From Rhodobacteraceae bacterium UBA1957 (GTDB taxonomy: Bacteria; Pseudomonadota; Alphaproteobacteria; Rhodobacterales; Rhodobacteraceae): a stretch of DNA of 6,432 nucleotides. Below, one piece after another: positions 1 to 5,648 of the stretch. The stretch lies in assembly GCA_002336405.1 (NCBI GenBank), contig DDEJ01000142.1, forward strand, positions 40,966 to 47,397, written 5' to 3'. Below the pieces are notes generated by a model, which made no database searches, was not told where the DNA came from, and saw only the letters and a program-made list of their open reading frames with translations. The stretch's first letter is position 1; each line of letters opens with the position of its first letter. The translations under genes were made by a program, and so were the position numbers.

Positions 1-205
1 CCCTGCGCTGCGTGTCACGCCGAGTTTGTGCAGCTTGTGCCATGGCTTGCGCTTGCAGCGCGTCCATCCGGCTTAAGCGGCCTACAGACTGCTGATCTAA
101 TGCGACAACCGCTTGGCTGTCCTGCCCGAGATGATCTTCTTGATCCAATTCTTTCAACAGGGTGTTAATCAGTTGGTGATACATCTGTTTGTCATGGGGG
201 GGCAT
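1..205 (-). CDS. Probable TraR/DksA-family protein, N-terminal part only (runs off left edge)
   Basis: Reading the minus strand from the ATG at 205-203 gives 68 uninterrupted codons to the window edge. The product starts MPPHDKQMYHQLINTLLKEL and is rich in Gln, Ala and Asp. Residues 36-56 (LDQQSVGRLSRMDALQAQAMA) match, from memory, the conserved segment before the zinc finger in short alphaproteobacterial TraR/DksA-type proteins. This is followed by a polar, Arg-rich helix (QTRRDTQRR). The C4 zinc-finger half, if present, lies outside the window, so family membership is inferred from this motif. I chose the start at 205 because AAGGGA lies 5 bases upstream; the in-frame ATG at 184 has no ribosome binding site. 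Family members bind RNA polymerase or act as small regulators, but the target here is unknown. It is divergent from cysE. A run of seven C falls in codons 2-4. Confidence 0.7.
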   Translation of the reverse strand, partial: MPPHDKQMYHQLINTLLKELDQEDHLGQDSQAVVALDQQSVGRLSRMDALQAQAMAQAAQTRRDTQRR

Positions 206-213
206 TCAAATCC

Positions 214-252
214 CTTTCACACAGCAAAGTTTTAATTTTCTTTCTTTCACAC
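214..252 (+). repeat. Direct repeat pair CTTTCACAC, 30-base period
   Basis: Two exact copies of CTTTCACAC lie at 214-222 and 244-252, about three helical turns apart, inside the divergent spacer. The copies could be tandem binding sites for a regulator sitting on one DNA face. This is inference from spacing only. Confidence 0.4.
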
Positions 253-275
253 TATCTGATATCTTTATCATGGAT

Positions 276-284
276 AAGGGAGAG
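276..284 (+). promoter_or_regulatory. Ribosome binding site of cysE
   Basis: AAGGGAGAG ends 6 bases before the ATG at 291. It decides the start: the upstream in-frame TTG at 189 and ATG at 270 have no comparable purine-rich site, and starting there would add residues not expected for the family. Confidence 0.8.
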
Positions 285-290
285 CGTAAA

Positions 291-1112
291 ATGGCTAAAA
301 CTCAGACACAGATTGCCAATCTTGATCCGATTTGGGTGCGAATTGTCGCCGAAGCAGAGCATGCTATCGCACAAGAACCGCTTTTGGGCGGCCTGATGCA
401 TGCTTGCGTTTTGCATCACAACACGATTCAAGACGCTCTCGGATACCGGATTGCGCTCAAACTGGCCTCGGGCGAGATGTCTGAACAAATGCTGCGCGAA
501 ATTTGTGACGCCGCGCATAAGTCTGATCCTGATTTAGCGATGTCGGCGCGGGCTGATATCTCTGCGGTATTTGACCGCGATGCAGCCTGTCACCGGTTTT
601 TGCAACCGTTGTTGTTTTTCAAAGGCTTTCAAGCGATTCAAGCCTACCGGATCGCCAATTGGTTGTGGCGCCAGGGTCGGGCTGATCTGTCTTATTTTTT
701 CCAGATGCGGGTATCAGAGGTTTTTGGTATTGATATCCACCCGGCTGCAAAGGTCGGCAAGGGCATTATGATAGATCACGCCCATTCGATTGTTATCGGT
801 GAGACGGCAGTGGTTGGTGATAATGTATCGATGCTGCATTCGGTCACATTGGGTGGCACCGGTAAAGAGGAAGAGGATCGCCATCCCAAGATTGCAGCAG
901 GCGTATTGATCGGGGCCGGGGCCAAGGTGCTGGGCAATATCACCGTGGGTCAATGCTCGCGGATCGCTGCGGGTTCGGTGGTGTTGCATGATGTACCGGC
1001 TATGACCACTGTGGCGGGGGTCCCTGCTAAAGTGGTTGGAGAGGCAGGCTGCGCAACCCCTTCTGTGACGATGGACCAGTTGCTAAAACAGGCCTCTAGC
1101 CTCGAGGTTTAG
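291..1112 (+). CDS. cysE: Serine O-acetyltransferase
   Basis: CysE transfers acetyl from acetyl-CoA to L-serine, giving O-acetylserine for cysteine synthase, in the cytoplasm. From the ATG at 291 the protein has 273 residues, the same length as E. coli CysE. Residues about 10-110 form the helical N-terminal serine acetyltransferase domain. About 145-250 form the left-handed beta-helix of hexapeptide repeats (SIVIGETAVVGDNVSM through VAGVPAKVVG). The expected catalytic and binding residues are visible: Asp162-His163 in IMIDHAH and Arg197-His198 in DRHPK, matching E. coli Asp157-His158 and Arg192-His193 with a constant offset. LGGTGK (187-192) is also conserved. The C-terminus is SSLEV and lacks the terminal Ile that in enterobacterial CysE inserts into CysK. 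The family is usually feedback-inhibited by cysteine. The gene is monocistronic here, converging on pdhC. Confidence 0.97.
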   Translation: MAKTQTQIANLDPIWVRIVAEAEHAIAQEPLLGGLMHACVLHHNTIQDALGYRIALKLASGEMSEQMLREICDAAHKSDPDLAMSARADISAVFDRDAACHRFLQPLLFFKGFQAIQAYRIANWLWRQGRADLSYFFQMRVSEVFGIDIHPAAKVGKGIMIDHAHSIVIGETAVVGDNVSMLHSVTLGGTGKEEEDRHPKIAAGVLIGAGAKVLGNITVGQCSRIAAGSVVLHDVPAMTTVAGVPAKVVGEAGCATPSVTMDQLLKQASSLEV

Positions 1113-1133
1113 CGGCAGGTCTCGCCGTAGCGC

Positions 1134-1178
1134 AAAAAGCAAAATCAGCCTGCCTAGCTCACGCAGACGTTGGCAGGC
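1134..1178 (-). terminator. Possible terminator of the pdhABC operon (same hairpin, other strand)
   Basis: Read on the minus strand, the same 7-base stem is followed by TGATTTTGCTTTTTG, an interrupted U-rich tract (1144-1141 and 1138-1134). A bidirectional terminator fits the convergent arrangement of cysE and pdhC, and no other hairpin with a T-run is seen in the 118-base spacer. Confidence 0.5.
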
Positions 1179-1185
1179 CGTTTTT
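1148..1185 (+). terminator. Rho-independent terminator of cysE
   Basis: GCCTGCC (1148-1154) pairs perfectly with GGCAGGC (1172-1178) across a 17-base loop. It is followed after CG by five T (1181-1185). It lies 36 bases beyond the cysE stop codon. The loop is longer than usual, which lowers confidence a little. Confidence 0.7.
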
Positions 1186-1230
1186 CAAAGGATTATTGCT
1201 AACACTAAATTTCCAGACCGCTGACTGGCA

Positions 1231-2562
1231 CTATACCAGCATGGTGAGTGGGTTCTCGAGGTTGTCGACTATCGCTTGCAGCAATTGTGCACCCAATGCC
1301 CCGTCAATCGCTCGGTGATCAACTGACATTGTGACCGACATGACAGTGGCAACGCCCAAACTGCCATCGGGCGCGACCACGGGGCGTTTTTTGCCCGCGC
1401 CTACCGCCAAGATGGCGCCGTGCGGCGGGTTGATTACCGCATCGAAATTATCAACCCCGAACATGCCAAGGTTTGAGATGGCAAAACTGCCGCCTTGATA
1501 TTCATGCGGCGCCAGTTTTTTACCCCGTGCCCGGGCGGCCATGTCTTTCATCTGTGCAGAGAGGGTCGACAGAGACTTGCTATCGGCATCTTTGAGCACT
1601 GGCGTAAACAAACCGCCCTCGACGGCGACGGCGACGGCGATGTCAGAGGGTTTGAGTTGCAGCACCCGGTCGCCGGCCCAGACGGCATTGGCCGCAGGCA
1701 CAGACTGGAGCGCCAAGGCCGCGGCCTTAATGATGAAGTCATTAACTGATAGCTTGACGTCGCGGACAGCAAGCTGGCTGTTTAACTCACTGCGCAGCGC
1801 CAGCAGGGTATCGAGCTGAATATCGCGGCGCAAGTAAAAATGCGGAATTGTCTGCTTGGCCTCAGTCAGACGGGCGGCGATTATCTTGCGCATGCCATCT
1901 AGCTTGATCTCTTCAAAGGCGCGATCTTGATACATTTTAAGCACGGTCTCTGTCGTAAGACCGCTGGAAATCGCAATTTTTTCAGAAGATGAGGTTGTTG
2001 AGGAAGTATTGGTCGCAGGTGCCAGAGCTGCTGCAGTCGCGTGTTCGACATCGGCTTTTACGATGCGGCCTTTTGGACCTGATCCGGTTATTTCTTTCAA
2101 ATTTAAACCCTTATCCGCAGCGATGCGGCGGGCCAGAGGCGTTGCAAAGACGCGATCAGCTTGCGCATTGGGTTGCCGGAAAGGTGCTGCCGATGCGGTT
2201 GCTGGGGTGCTTTGCTCCGCAGTGGCCGGTTTGTCGTCGCTTGGGGCCTCTGCTTGGGGGGGGACGGCACTTGTTGGGGCAGGGGCAGGGGCCGGCTGAT
2301 CTGGCCCATCTGCGGTTTCACCTTCATCCAGTAAGATGGCGATTGGGGTATTAACGGCGACGTCTTGGCTGCCCTCGGGGATCAAAATTTTACCGATGAC
2401 GCCTTCATCGACGGCTTCAAATTCCATTGTCGCCTTATCGGTTTCAATCTCTGCCAACAGGTCGCCAGAGGCGACGATGTCGCCCTCTTTGACCAACCAC
2501 TTTGTCAGCGATCCCTGTTCCATTGTCGGTGACAGCGCAGGCATGAGAATTTCAATTGGCAT
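1231..2562 (-). CDS. pdhC: Pyruvate dehydrogenase complex E2, dihydrolipoamide acetyltransferase
   Basis: E2 forms the core of the PDH complex. It moves the acetyl group from its lipoyl arm to CoA, giving acetyl-CoA. The 443 residues show the standard order. A single lipoyl domain covers about 1-80, with the lipoylated Lys43 in ETDKAT. A Pro/Ala linker follows, including the (Ala-Pro)3 run at 91-96. A peripheral subunit-binding domain covers about 137-173 ([12 protein letters not shown] ... [11 protein letters not shown]). A Ser/Thr-rich linker covers about 180-200. The acyltransferase domain runs from about 215 to the end. The catalytic signature is HRAIDG, His416 and Asp420, within [14 protein letters not shown]. 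The start at 2562 is preceded by AAGGAAG and lies 13 bases after the pdhB stop, so translation is probably coupled. The lipoyl domain is 62/80 identical to that of PdhB. A run of eight C (2256-2263) lies in the first linker. No E3 gene follows. Confidence 0.97.
   Translation of the reverse strand: MPIEILMPALSPTMEQGSLTKWLVKEGDIVASGDLLAEIETDKATMEFEAVDEGVIGKILIPEGSQDVAVNTPIAILLDEGETADGPDQPAPAPAPTSAVPPQAEAPSDDKPATAEQSTPATASAAPFRQPNAQADRVFATPLARRIAADKGLNLKEITGSGPKGRIVKADVEHATAAALAPATNTSSTTSSSEKIAISSGLTTETVLKMYQDRAFEEIKLDGMRKIIAARLTEAKQTIPHFYLRRDIQLDTLLALRSELNSQLAVRDVKLSVNDFIIKAAALALQSVPAANAVWAGDRVLQLKPSDIAVAVAVEGGLFTPVLKDADSKSLSTLSAQMKDMAARARGKKLAPHEYQGGSFAISNLGMFGVDNFDAVINPPHGAILAVGAGKKRPVVAPDGSLGVATVMSVTMSVDHRAIDGALGAQLLQAIVDNLENPLTMLV
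2275..2292 (-). repeat. Hexanucleotide repeat encoding (Ala-Pro)3 in the E2 linker
   Basis: On the minus strand three consecutive GCCCC(T/A) units encode Ala-Pro-Ala-Pro-Ala-Pro at residues 91-96 of PdhC. Such Ala-Pro runs make the stiff but mobile linkers of E2 swinging arms. The unit is six bases, so copy-number change would keep the frame. Confidence 0.7.
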
Positions 2563-2575
2563 AGCTCTGTCTTCC

Positions 2576-3967
2576 TTACCTGTAGGTTACTTTGCGCACG
2601 GCCTCGATCACCTCTTGGGTGGTCAACAACGCGTGTTTTTCTAAGTTGGCCGCATAGGGCATAGGCACATCCTTGCCAGTGCAATTGATCACCGGGGCAT
2701 CGAGATAGTCAAAGGCCTGTTCCATGATCGTTGCCGAGAGGTGATTGCCGATAGAGCCGACGGGAAAGCCCTCTTCGATGGTCACGCACCGGTTGGTTTT
2801 TCGCACTGAGGCCAATACCGTGTCGTAATCAATCGGGCGCAGGGTGCGCAGATCGACGACTTCAGCGCTGACGCCCTCTGCGGCCAGTGTTTCGGCGGCT
2901 TCAAGCGCATATTGCATGCCAATTCCGAAACTGACCAGCGTCACATCTCTGCCTTCGCGCCAGATCCGCGCCTTGCCAAATGGCACGGTGTAATCTTCAA
3001 GCACTGGCATATCAAAGCTGCGCCCATAGAGAATTTCGTTTTCTAAAAAGATCACTGGGTTGGGATCACGGATCGCTGATTTCAACAATCCTTTGGCATC
3101 GGAGGCAGAATAGGGCATCGCCACTTTCAATCCCGGAATGGCGGAAAACCAGGCTGCAAAATCCTGTGAATGCTGTGCGCCGACACGGGCCGCAGCGCCG
3201 TTTGGTCCACGAAACACCATCGGAGCGCCCATCTGTCCACCGGACATATACAGCGTTTTGGCGGCGGAGTTTACAATTTGATCCATGGCTTGCATGGCAA
3301 AGTTAAACGTCATGAACTCGACAATCGGGCGCAACCCGCCAAACGCCGCGCCAACTGCGATGCCCGCAAAGCCGTGTTCGGTAATGGGCGTATCTATAAT
3401 GCGTTTTTCGCCAAATTCATCCAGCAGACCTTGCGATACTTTATAAGCGCCCTGATATTCGGCGACCTCTTCCCCCATCAGTAACACCTTGGGGTCTGTG
3501 CGCATTTCTTCGGCCATGGCATCGCGCAGGGCTTCCCGCACGGTTTGCTGACGGATCTTGGTGCCTTCTGGCCACTCTGGTGCCATCTTGTGCGCTGCGA
3601 CAGCAACAGTGGCCGCGACGGTAGACGCGGCACTCGAGGTGTCGTCTGAACGGTCTTTTGCGGTCTCAGTGGTGGCAGGTTCAGGCGCCGAGGCTACTTG
3701 GTCATTGGTGTCGGTCGCGCTTTCGCCGTCTTCCAATAAAAGGGCAATAGGCGTATTGACCTTGATGCCTTCGCTGCCGGCGCTGACCAGCAGCTTGCCG
3801 ATCACGCCTTCATCTACGGCCTCGAATTCCATAGTGGCCTTGTCAGTTTCAATTTCTGCCAGAATATCACCCGAAGCGACGCTGTCGCCCTCTTTGACGA
3901 GCCATTGTGTCAAGGTGCCTTCTTCCATGGTTGGCGAGAGCGCGGGCATCAGAATTTCGGTTGCCAT
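2576..3967 (-). CDS. pdhB: Pyruvate dehydrogenase E1-beta subunit with N-terminal lipoyl domain
   Basis: This is the beta half of the thiamine-diphosphate-dependent E1, which with PdhA decarboxylates pyruvate and acetylates a lipoyl group. The 463 residues have two parts. Residues 1-80 are a complete lipoyl domain, with Lys43 in ETDKAT. An Ala/Thr/Ser/Asp-rich linker covers about 81-135. The E1-beta catalytic part covers about 138-463: the ThDP-binding [11 protein letters not shown] segment at 165-175 with the catalytic Glu at 166/167, [14 protein letters not shown] at 217-230, FRGPNG at 252-257, AQHSQ with His266, and the transketolase C-terminal domain from about 335. Plain E1-beta proteins have roughly 325-330 residues, so the extra length is the lipoyl domain plus linker. 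This hybrid is established in alphaproteobacteria such as Zymomonas and Sinorhizobium. The start at 3967 follows AAGGACAG and lies 11 bases after the pdhA stop, whose TAA overlaps that site. Confidence 0.97.
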   Translation of the reverse strand: MATEILMPALSPTMEEGTLTQWLVKEGDSVASGDILAEIETDKATMEFEAVDEGVIGKLLVSAGSEGIKVNTPIALLLEDGESATDTNDQVASAPEPATTETAKDRSDDTSSAASTVAATVAVAAHKMAPEWPEGTKIRQQTVREALRDAMAEEMRTDPKVLLMGEEVAEYQGAYKVSQGLLDEFGEKRIIDTPITEHGFAGIAVGAAFGGLRPIVEFMTFNFAMQAMDQIVNSAAKTLYMSGGQMGAPMVFRGPNGAAARVGAQHSQDFAAWFSAIPGLKVAMPYSASDAKGLLKSAIRDPNPVIFLENEILYGRSFDMPVLEDYTVPFGKARIWREGRDVTLVSFGIGMQYALEAAETLAAEGVSAEVVDLRTLRPIDYDTVLASVRKTNRCVTIEEGFPVGSIGNHLSATIMEQAFDYLDAPVINCTGKDVPMPYAANLEKHALLTTQEVIEAVRKVTYR

Positions 3968-3978
3968 AATGTCTGTCC

Positions 3979-4974
3979 TTATGCCTGAGCGTAAATATCG
4001 GTCCAGAGCTCGGAGAGATCCGGCTCGGGACTTTCTTTGGCGAAGTCTGTCGATGCGTTGACAACTTTTTTGATGCCTTTATCGATGGACTTTAAATCTT
4101 CTTCGGTGGCGTGCTTGCCGGTCAGCAACAGCGAGCGCACATATTCAATAGGGTCGCGTTCTTCGCGCATTTTCTGAACTTCTTCGCGGGTGCGATATTT
4201 TGCTGGATCCGACATTGAATGGCCCCGATAGCGGTAGGTTTTAACTTCGAGGATAAACGGCCCTTTACCAGCGCGGCAATGTTTGACAGCCAATTCACCA
4301 GCGGCTTTGACCTCAAGTACGTTCATGCCGTCAACCGCTTGACCTGCAATGCCAAAAGCTTCGCCACGGGTGTAGATATCTGGCGACGAAGTTGAGCGTT
4401 TTTGCGCAGTGCCCATGGCATATTGATTGTTTTCTATCACGAAGATGACCGGCAATTTCCAAAGCGCTGCCATATTGAAGGTTTCATAAACCTGACCTTG
4501 GTTGGCAGCCCCATCGCCGAAGTAGGCAAAAGTCACGCGGTCCGTACCATTATATTTGTCCGAAAACGCCAAACCTGCGCCGATGGGTACCTGTGCTGCG
4601 ACAATGCCGTGCCCGCCATAAAAGTGCTTTTCCTTGCTGAACATATGCATGGAGCCGCCTTTACCTTTGGAATAACCACCTATCCGTCCGGTCAATTCCG
4701 CCATAACCCCGTCCGGGTTCATGCCGCAGGCCAGCATATGGCCGTGATCGCGATAGGAGGTGACGCGCTTGTCGCCCTCCTCTGCGGCAGCCTCAAGGCC
4801 AACAACAACAGCTTCCTGCCCGATGTATAAGTGACAAAATCCGCCGATGAGGCCCATGCCATAAAGTTGGCCTGCTTTTTCTTCGAATCGTCTGATCAGT
4901 AACATGTTGTGATAATGTTGTTTCAGCTCTTCGGCAGAAACATTTGGTTTTGCCGCGGTTTTCCGGGTTGCCAT
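3979..4974 (-). CDS. pdhA: Pyruvate dehydrogenase E1-alpha subunit
   Basis: PdhA pairs with PdhB in the alpha2-beta2 type of E1, which binds thiamine diphosphate and decarboxylates pyruvate. The 331 residues are full length for the family. The ThDP motif is present: GDG at 153-155 through Asn-Asn at 182-183, the classic spacing of the GDG(X)nNN signature. Other conserved segments are YRDHGH (74-79), the glycine-rich [14 protein letters not shown] stretch (99-112), [18 protein letters not shown] (120-137) and the active-site loop [15 protein letters not shown] (247-261). The last is the loop phosphorylated in mitochondrial enzymes; nothing here suggests a kinase. The start at 4974 has AAGGCGAG (4983-4990) 8 bases upstream. 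It is the first gene of a three-gene operon, and the palindrome upstream of it is the likely control site for all three. Confidence 0.97.
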   Translation of the reverse strand: MATRKTAAKPNVSAEELKQHYHNMLLIRRFEEKAGQLYGMGLIGGFCHLYIGQEAVVVGLEAAAEEGDKRVTSYRDHGHMLACGMNPDGVMAELTGRIGGYSKGKGGSMHMFSKEKHFYGGHGIVAAQVPIGAGLAFSDKYNGTDRVTFAYFGDGAANQGQVYETFNMAALWKLPVIFVIENNQYAMGTAQKRSTSSPDIYTRGEAFGIAGQAVDGMNVLEVKAAGELAVKHCRAGKGPFILEVKTYRYRGHSMSDPAKYRTREEVQKMREERDPIEYVRSLLLTGKHATEEDLKSIDKGIKKVVNASTDFAKESPEPDLSELWTDIYAQA

Positions 4975-5000
4975 GGGCTTTTCTCGCCTTTTTCTGAAAG

Positions 5001-5018
5001 TAGTTTAGCGTTAAACTA
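5001..5018. promoter_or_regulatory. Candidate operator: 18-base near-perfect palindrome upstream of pdhA
   Basis: TAGTTTAGCGTTAAACTA has perfect 7-base arms (TAGTTTA/TAAACTA); 8 of the 9 base pairs across the dyad are complementary. It sits 27 bases before the pdhA ATG and directly after a -10-like TAAAAT on the minus strand, where a bound dimer would block initiation. There is no T-run to suggest a terminator. The binding protein is unknown. It does not look like the E. coli PdhR site (AATTGGT-n4-ACCAATT). Confidence 0.6.
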
Positions 5019-5117
5019 TTTTAATAAAGGATATTGGGCAGAATGACGAGAGAAATTTTTGACGGACGTATTTGCCCCCTAGATTTCGAGGAAACTAGCT
5101 TTGAGATACAGCTGGCG

Positions 5118-5132
5118 TCACAGTGTCTGTGA
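5118..5132. repeat. Inverted repeat TCACAG-TGT-CTGTGA
   Basis: Perfect 6-base arms are separated by 3 bases, in the spacer between ftsB and pdhA, about 85 bases downstream of the ftsB stop. It could be a second dyad binding site, an RNA hairpin after ftsB, or chance. No U-tract follows on either strand. Confidence 0.35.
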
Positions 5133-5216
5133 TGGCGGGCTGTCGCTGTGTGGAGCGGGCGCTTCACCCAGCGCGCTTTGCTGCTATAAAAGTCGTCGTT
5201 TTGAAACCTCTGCGGG

Positions 5217-5519
5217 CTAGCGAATGACAATTTCGTCTGGACGGATAACACCCAGAATACGGCGCGCTTGCTCGTCAAGCAAATCCAGATCTAGATAGCG
5301 GTCTGACAGCCGGCGCGTCAGGTTTTCCATCTGTTTGATCTCGGCGTTGGTCTTGGTCAGTTCTGCGGTTAACTTGCGGGTTTTTTGTTCAATCTCTGCA
5401 CGACGAAACAGCCCATAGTCACCCTGAACAGCAGCAAACGTGAAATACAGAGCCAGCCCTGAAGCGACCACAAAAAACGTTAAGACGCCAAGGGGCTTTT
5501 TGGTATTACGCGTGGTCAT
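5217..5519 (-). CDS. ftsB: FtsB/DivIC-family septum formation initiator protein
   Basis: This is a small bitopic membrane protein of the divisome, the partner of FtsL and FtsQ in the family's known role of activating septal wall synthesis. The 100 residues fit the family (E. coli FtsB has 103). A short basic cytoplasmic tail (MTTRNTKKP) is followed by one membrane segment at about 10-31 (GVLTFFVVASGLALYFTFAA). Next come a GDYGLFRR turn at 33-40 like the Gly-rich motif after the FtsB membrane helix, a heptad-type coiled coil at about 41-72 rich in Glu, Lys and Leu, and a C-terminal segment LDEQARRILGVIRPDEIVIR typical of the family in alphaproteobacteria. The ATG at 5519 has GAGG about 8 bases upstream. 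Division genes are not clustered here. The family assignment is firm; the symbol ftsB rests on architecture, so divIC naming is equally possible. Confidence 0.85.
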   Translation of the reverse strand: MTTRNTKKPLGVLTFFVVASGLALYFTFAAVQGDYGLFRRAEIEQKTRKLTAELTKTNAEIKQMENLTRRLSDRYLDLDLLDEQARRILGVIRPDEIVIR

Positions 5520-5648
5520 CTACTGCCTCAATACGACCCGCTAAAGAGCCTTGAGTATATGATTGCACAGGTGATTCGGTTTGTGAATCCCAAAAGTGAA
5601 TAAATTTTACATTAGAGTGAGCTCAGCGTCTGGCTGCATCCGCTTTAT
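5520..5648 (-). promoter_or_regulatory. Spacer between aldolase gene and ftsB with spaced GTGAWT repeats
   Basis: These 129 bases separate the aldolase stop from the ftsB start. On the minus strand TATACT (about 5559-5554) resembles a -10 element, about 35 bases before ftsB, but without a good -35. On the plus strand GTGATT, GTGAAT and GTGAAT begin at 5571, 5583 and 5596, spaced 12 and 13 bases. No hairpin with a T-run is visible after the aldolase gene, so read-through into ftsB is possible. Confidence 0.35.

Larger units (their letters stand above)
206..290. promoter_or_regulatory. Divergent promoter region between the TraR/DksA-like gene and cysE
   Basis: This AT-rich 85-base spacer must carry the signals for both divergent genes. 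It contains both ribosome binding sites: AAGGGA on the minus strand next to 205, and AAGGGAGAG at 276-284 on the plus strand. The 9-mer CTTTCACAC occurs twice, at 214-222 and 244-252, exactly 30 bases apart. On the plus strand TGATATCTT (257-265) resembles a weak extended -10 element, but no convincing -35 accompanies it. Individual promoter elements are not assigned with confidence. Confidence 0.5.
4975..5216 (-). promoter_or_regulatory. pdhA upstream region (242 bases, non-coding)
   Basis: This is the longest gene-free stretch in the window and probably holds the pdhABC promoter. On the minus strand TAAAAT (5023-5018) matches the -10 consensus at 5 of 6 positions and directly abuts the palindrome at 5001-5018. 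I see no clear -35 at the proper distance, so the promoter may need an activator or lie elsewhere. AAGGCGAG at 4983-4990 is the pdhA ribosome binding site. The part nearer ftsB (5118-5185) is G+C-richer with several short inverted repeats, but no hairpin with a T-run, so I cannot name a terminator for ftsB. Confidence 0.5.

Noticed and set aside
189..290. N-terminal extension of CysE by 34 residues starting at TTG 189
   Set aside because: It has no ribosome binding site, the extension is not family-like, and it would overlap the divergent gene's start. The ATG at 291 has AAGGGAGAG and gives the normal 273 residues.
1989..2354. Open frames on the plus strand opposite the pdhC linker
   Set aside because: They come from G+C-rich antisense of the Pro/Ala linker, with low-complexity products and no ribosome binding site or family features.
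2576..3967. Lipoyl-E1-beta fusion as an assembly or cloning artefact
   Set aside because: The frame is continuous with a natural linker, the lipoyl codons differ from those of pdhC, and the same architecture is established in other alphaproteobacteria.
3558..4061. Open frame of 167 codons on the plus strand opposite pdhB
   Set aside because: It lies wholly antisense to pdhB and the pdhA end. Its composition mirrors the codon pattern of the lipoyl coding strand, and it has no recognisable domain.
5144..5185. Possible ftsB terminator in the G+C-rich repeats AGCGGGCGCT ... AGCGCGCT
   Set aside because: The stem is imperfect with a bulge and no T-run follows on the minus strand, so it does not meet the pattern of an intrinsic terminator.
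5021..5278. Minus-strand open frame of 85 codons across the ftsB-pdhA spacer
   Set aside because: It overlaps the end of ftsB in another frame, its product has no recognisable features, and it would run into the palindrome and promoter region of pdhA.
5595..5603. DnaA-box-like TTATTCACT on the minus strand
   Set aside because: It is a single copy with a mismatch at the last position. There is no cluster of boxes and no origin-type neighbourhood.
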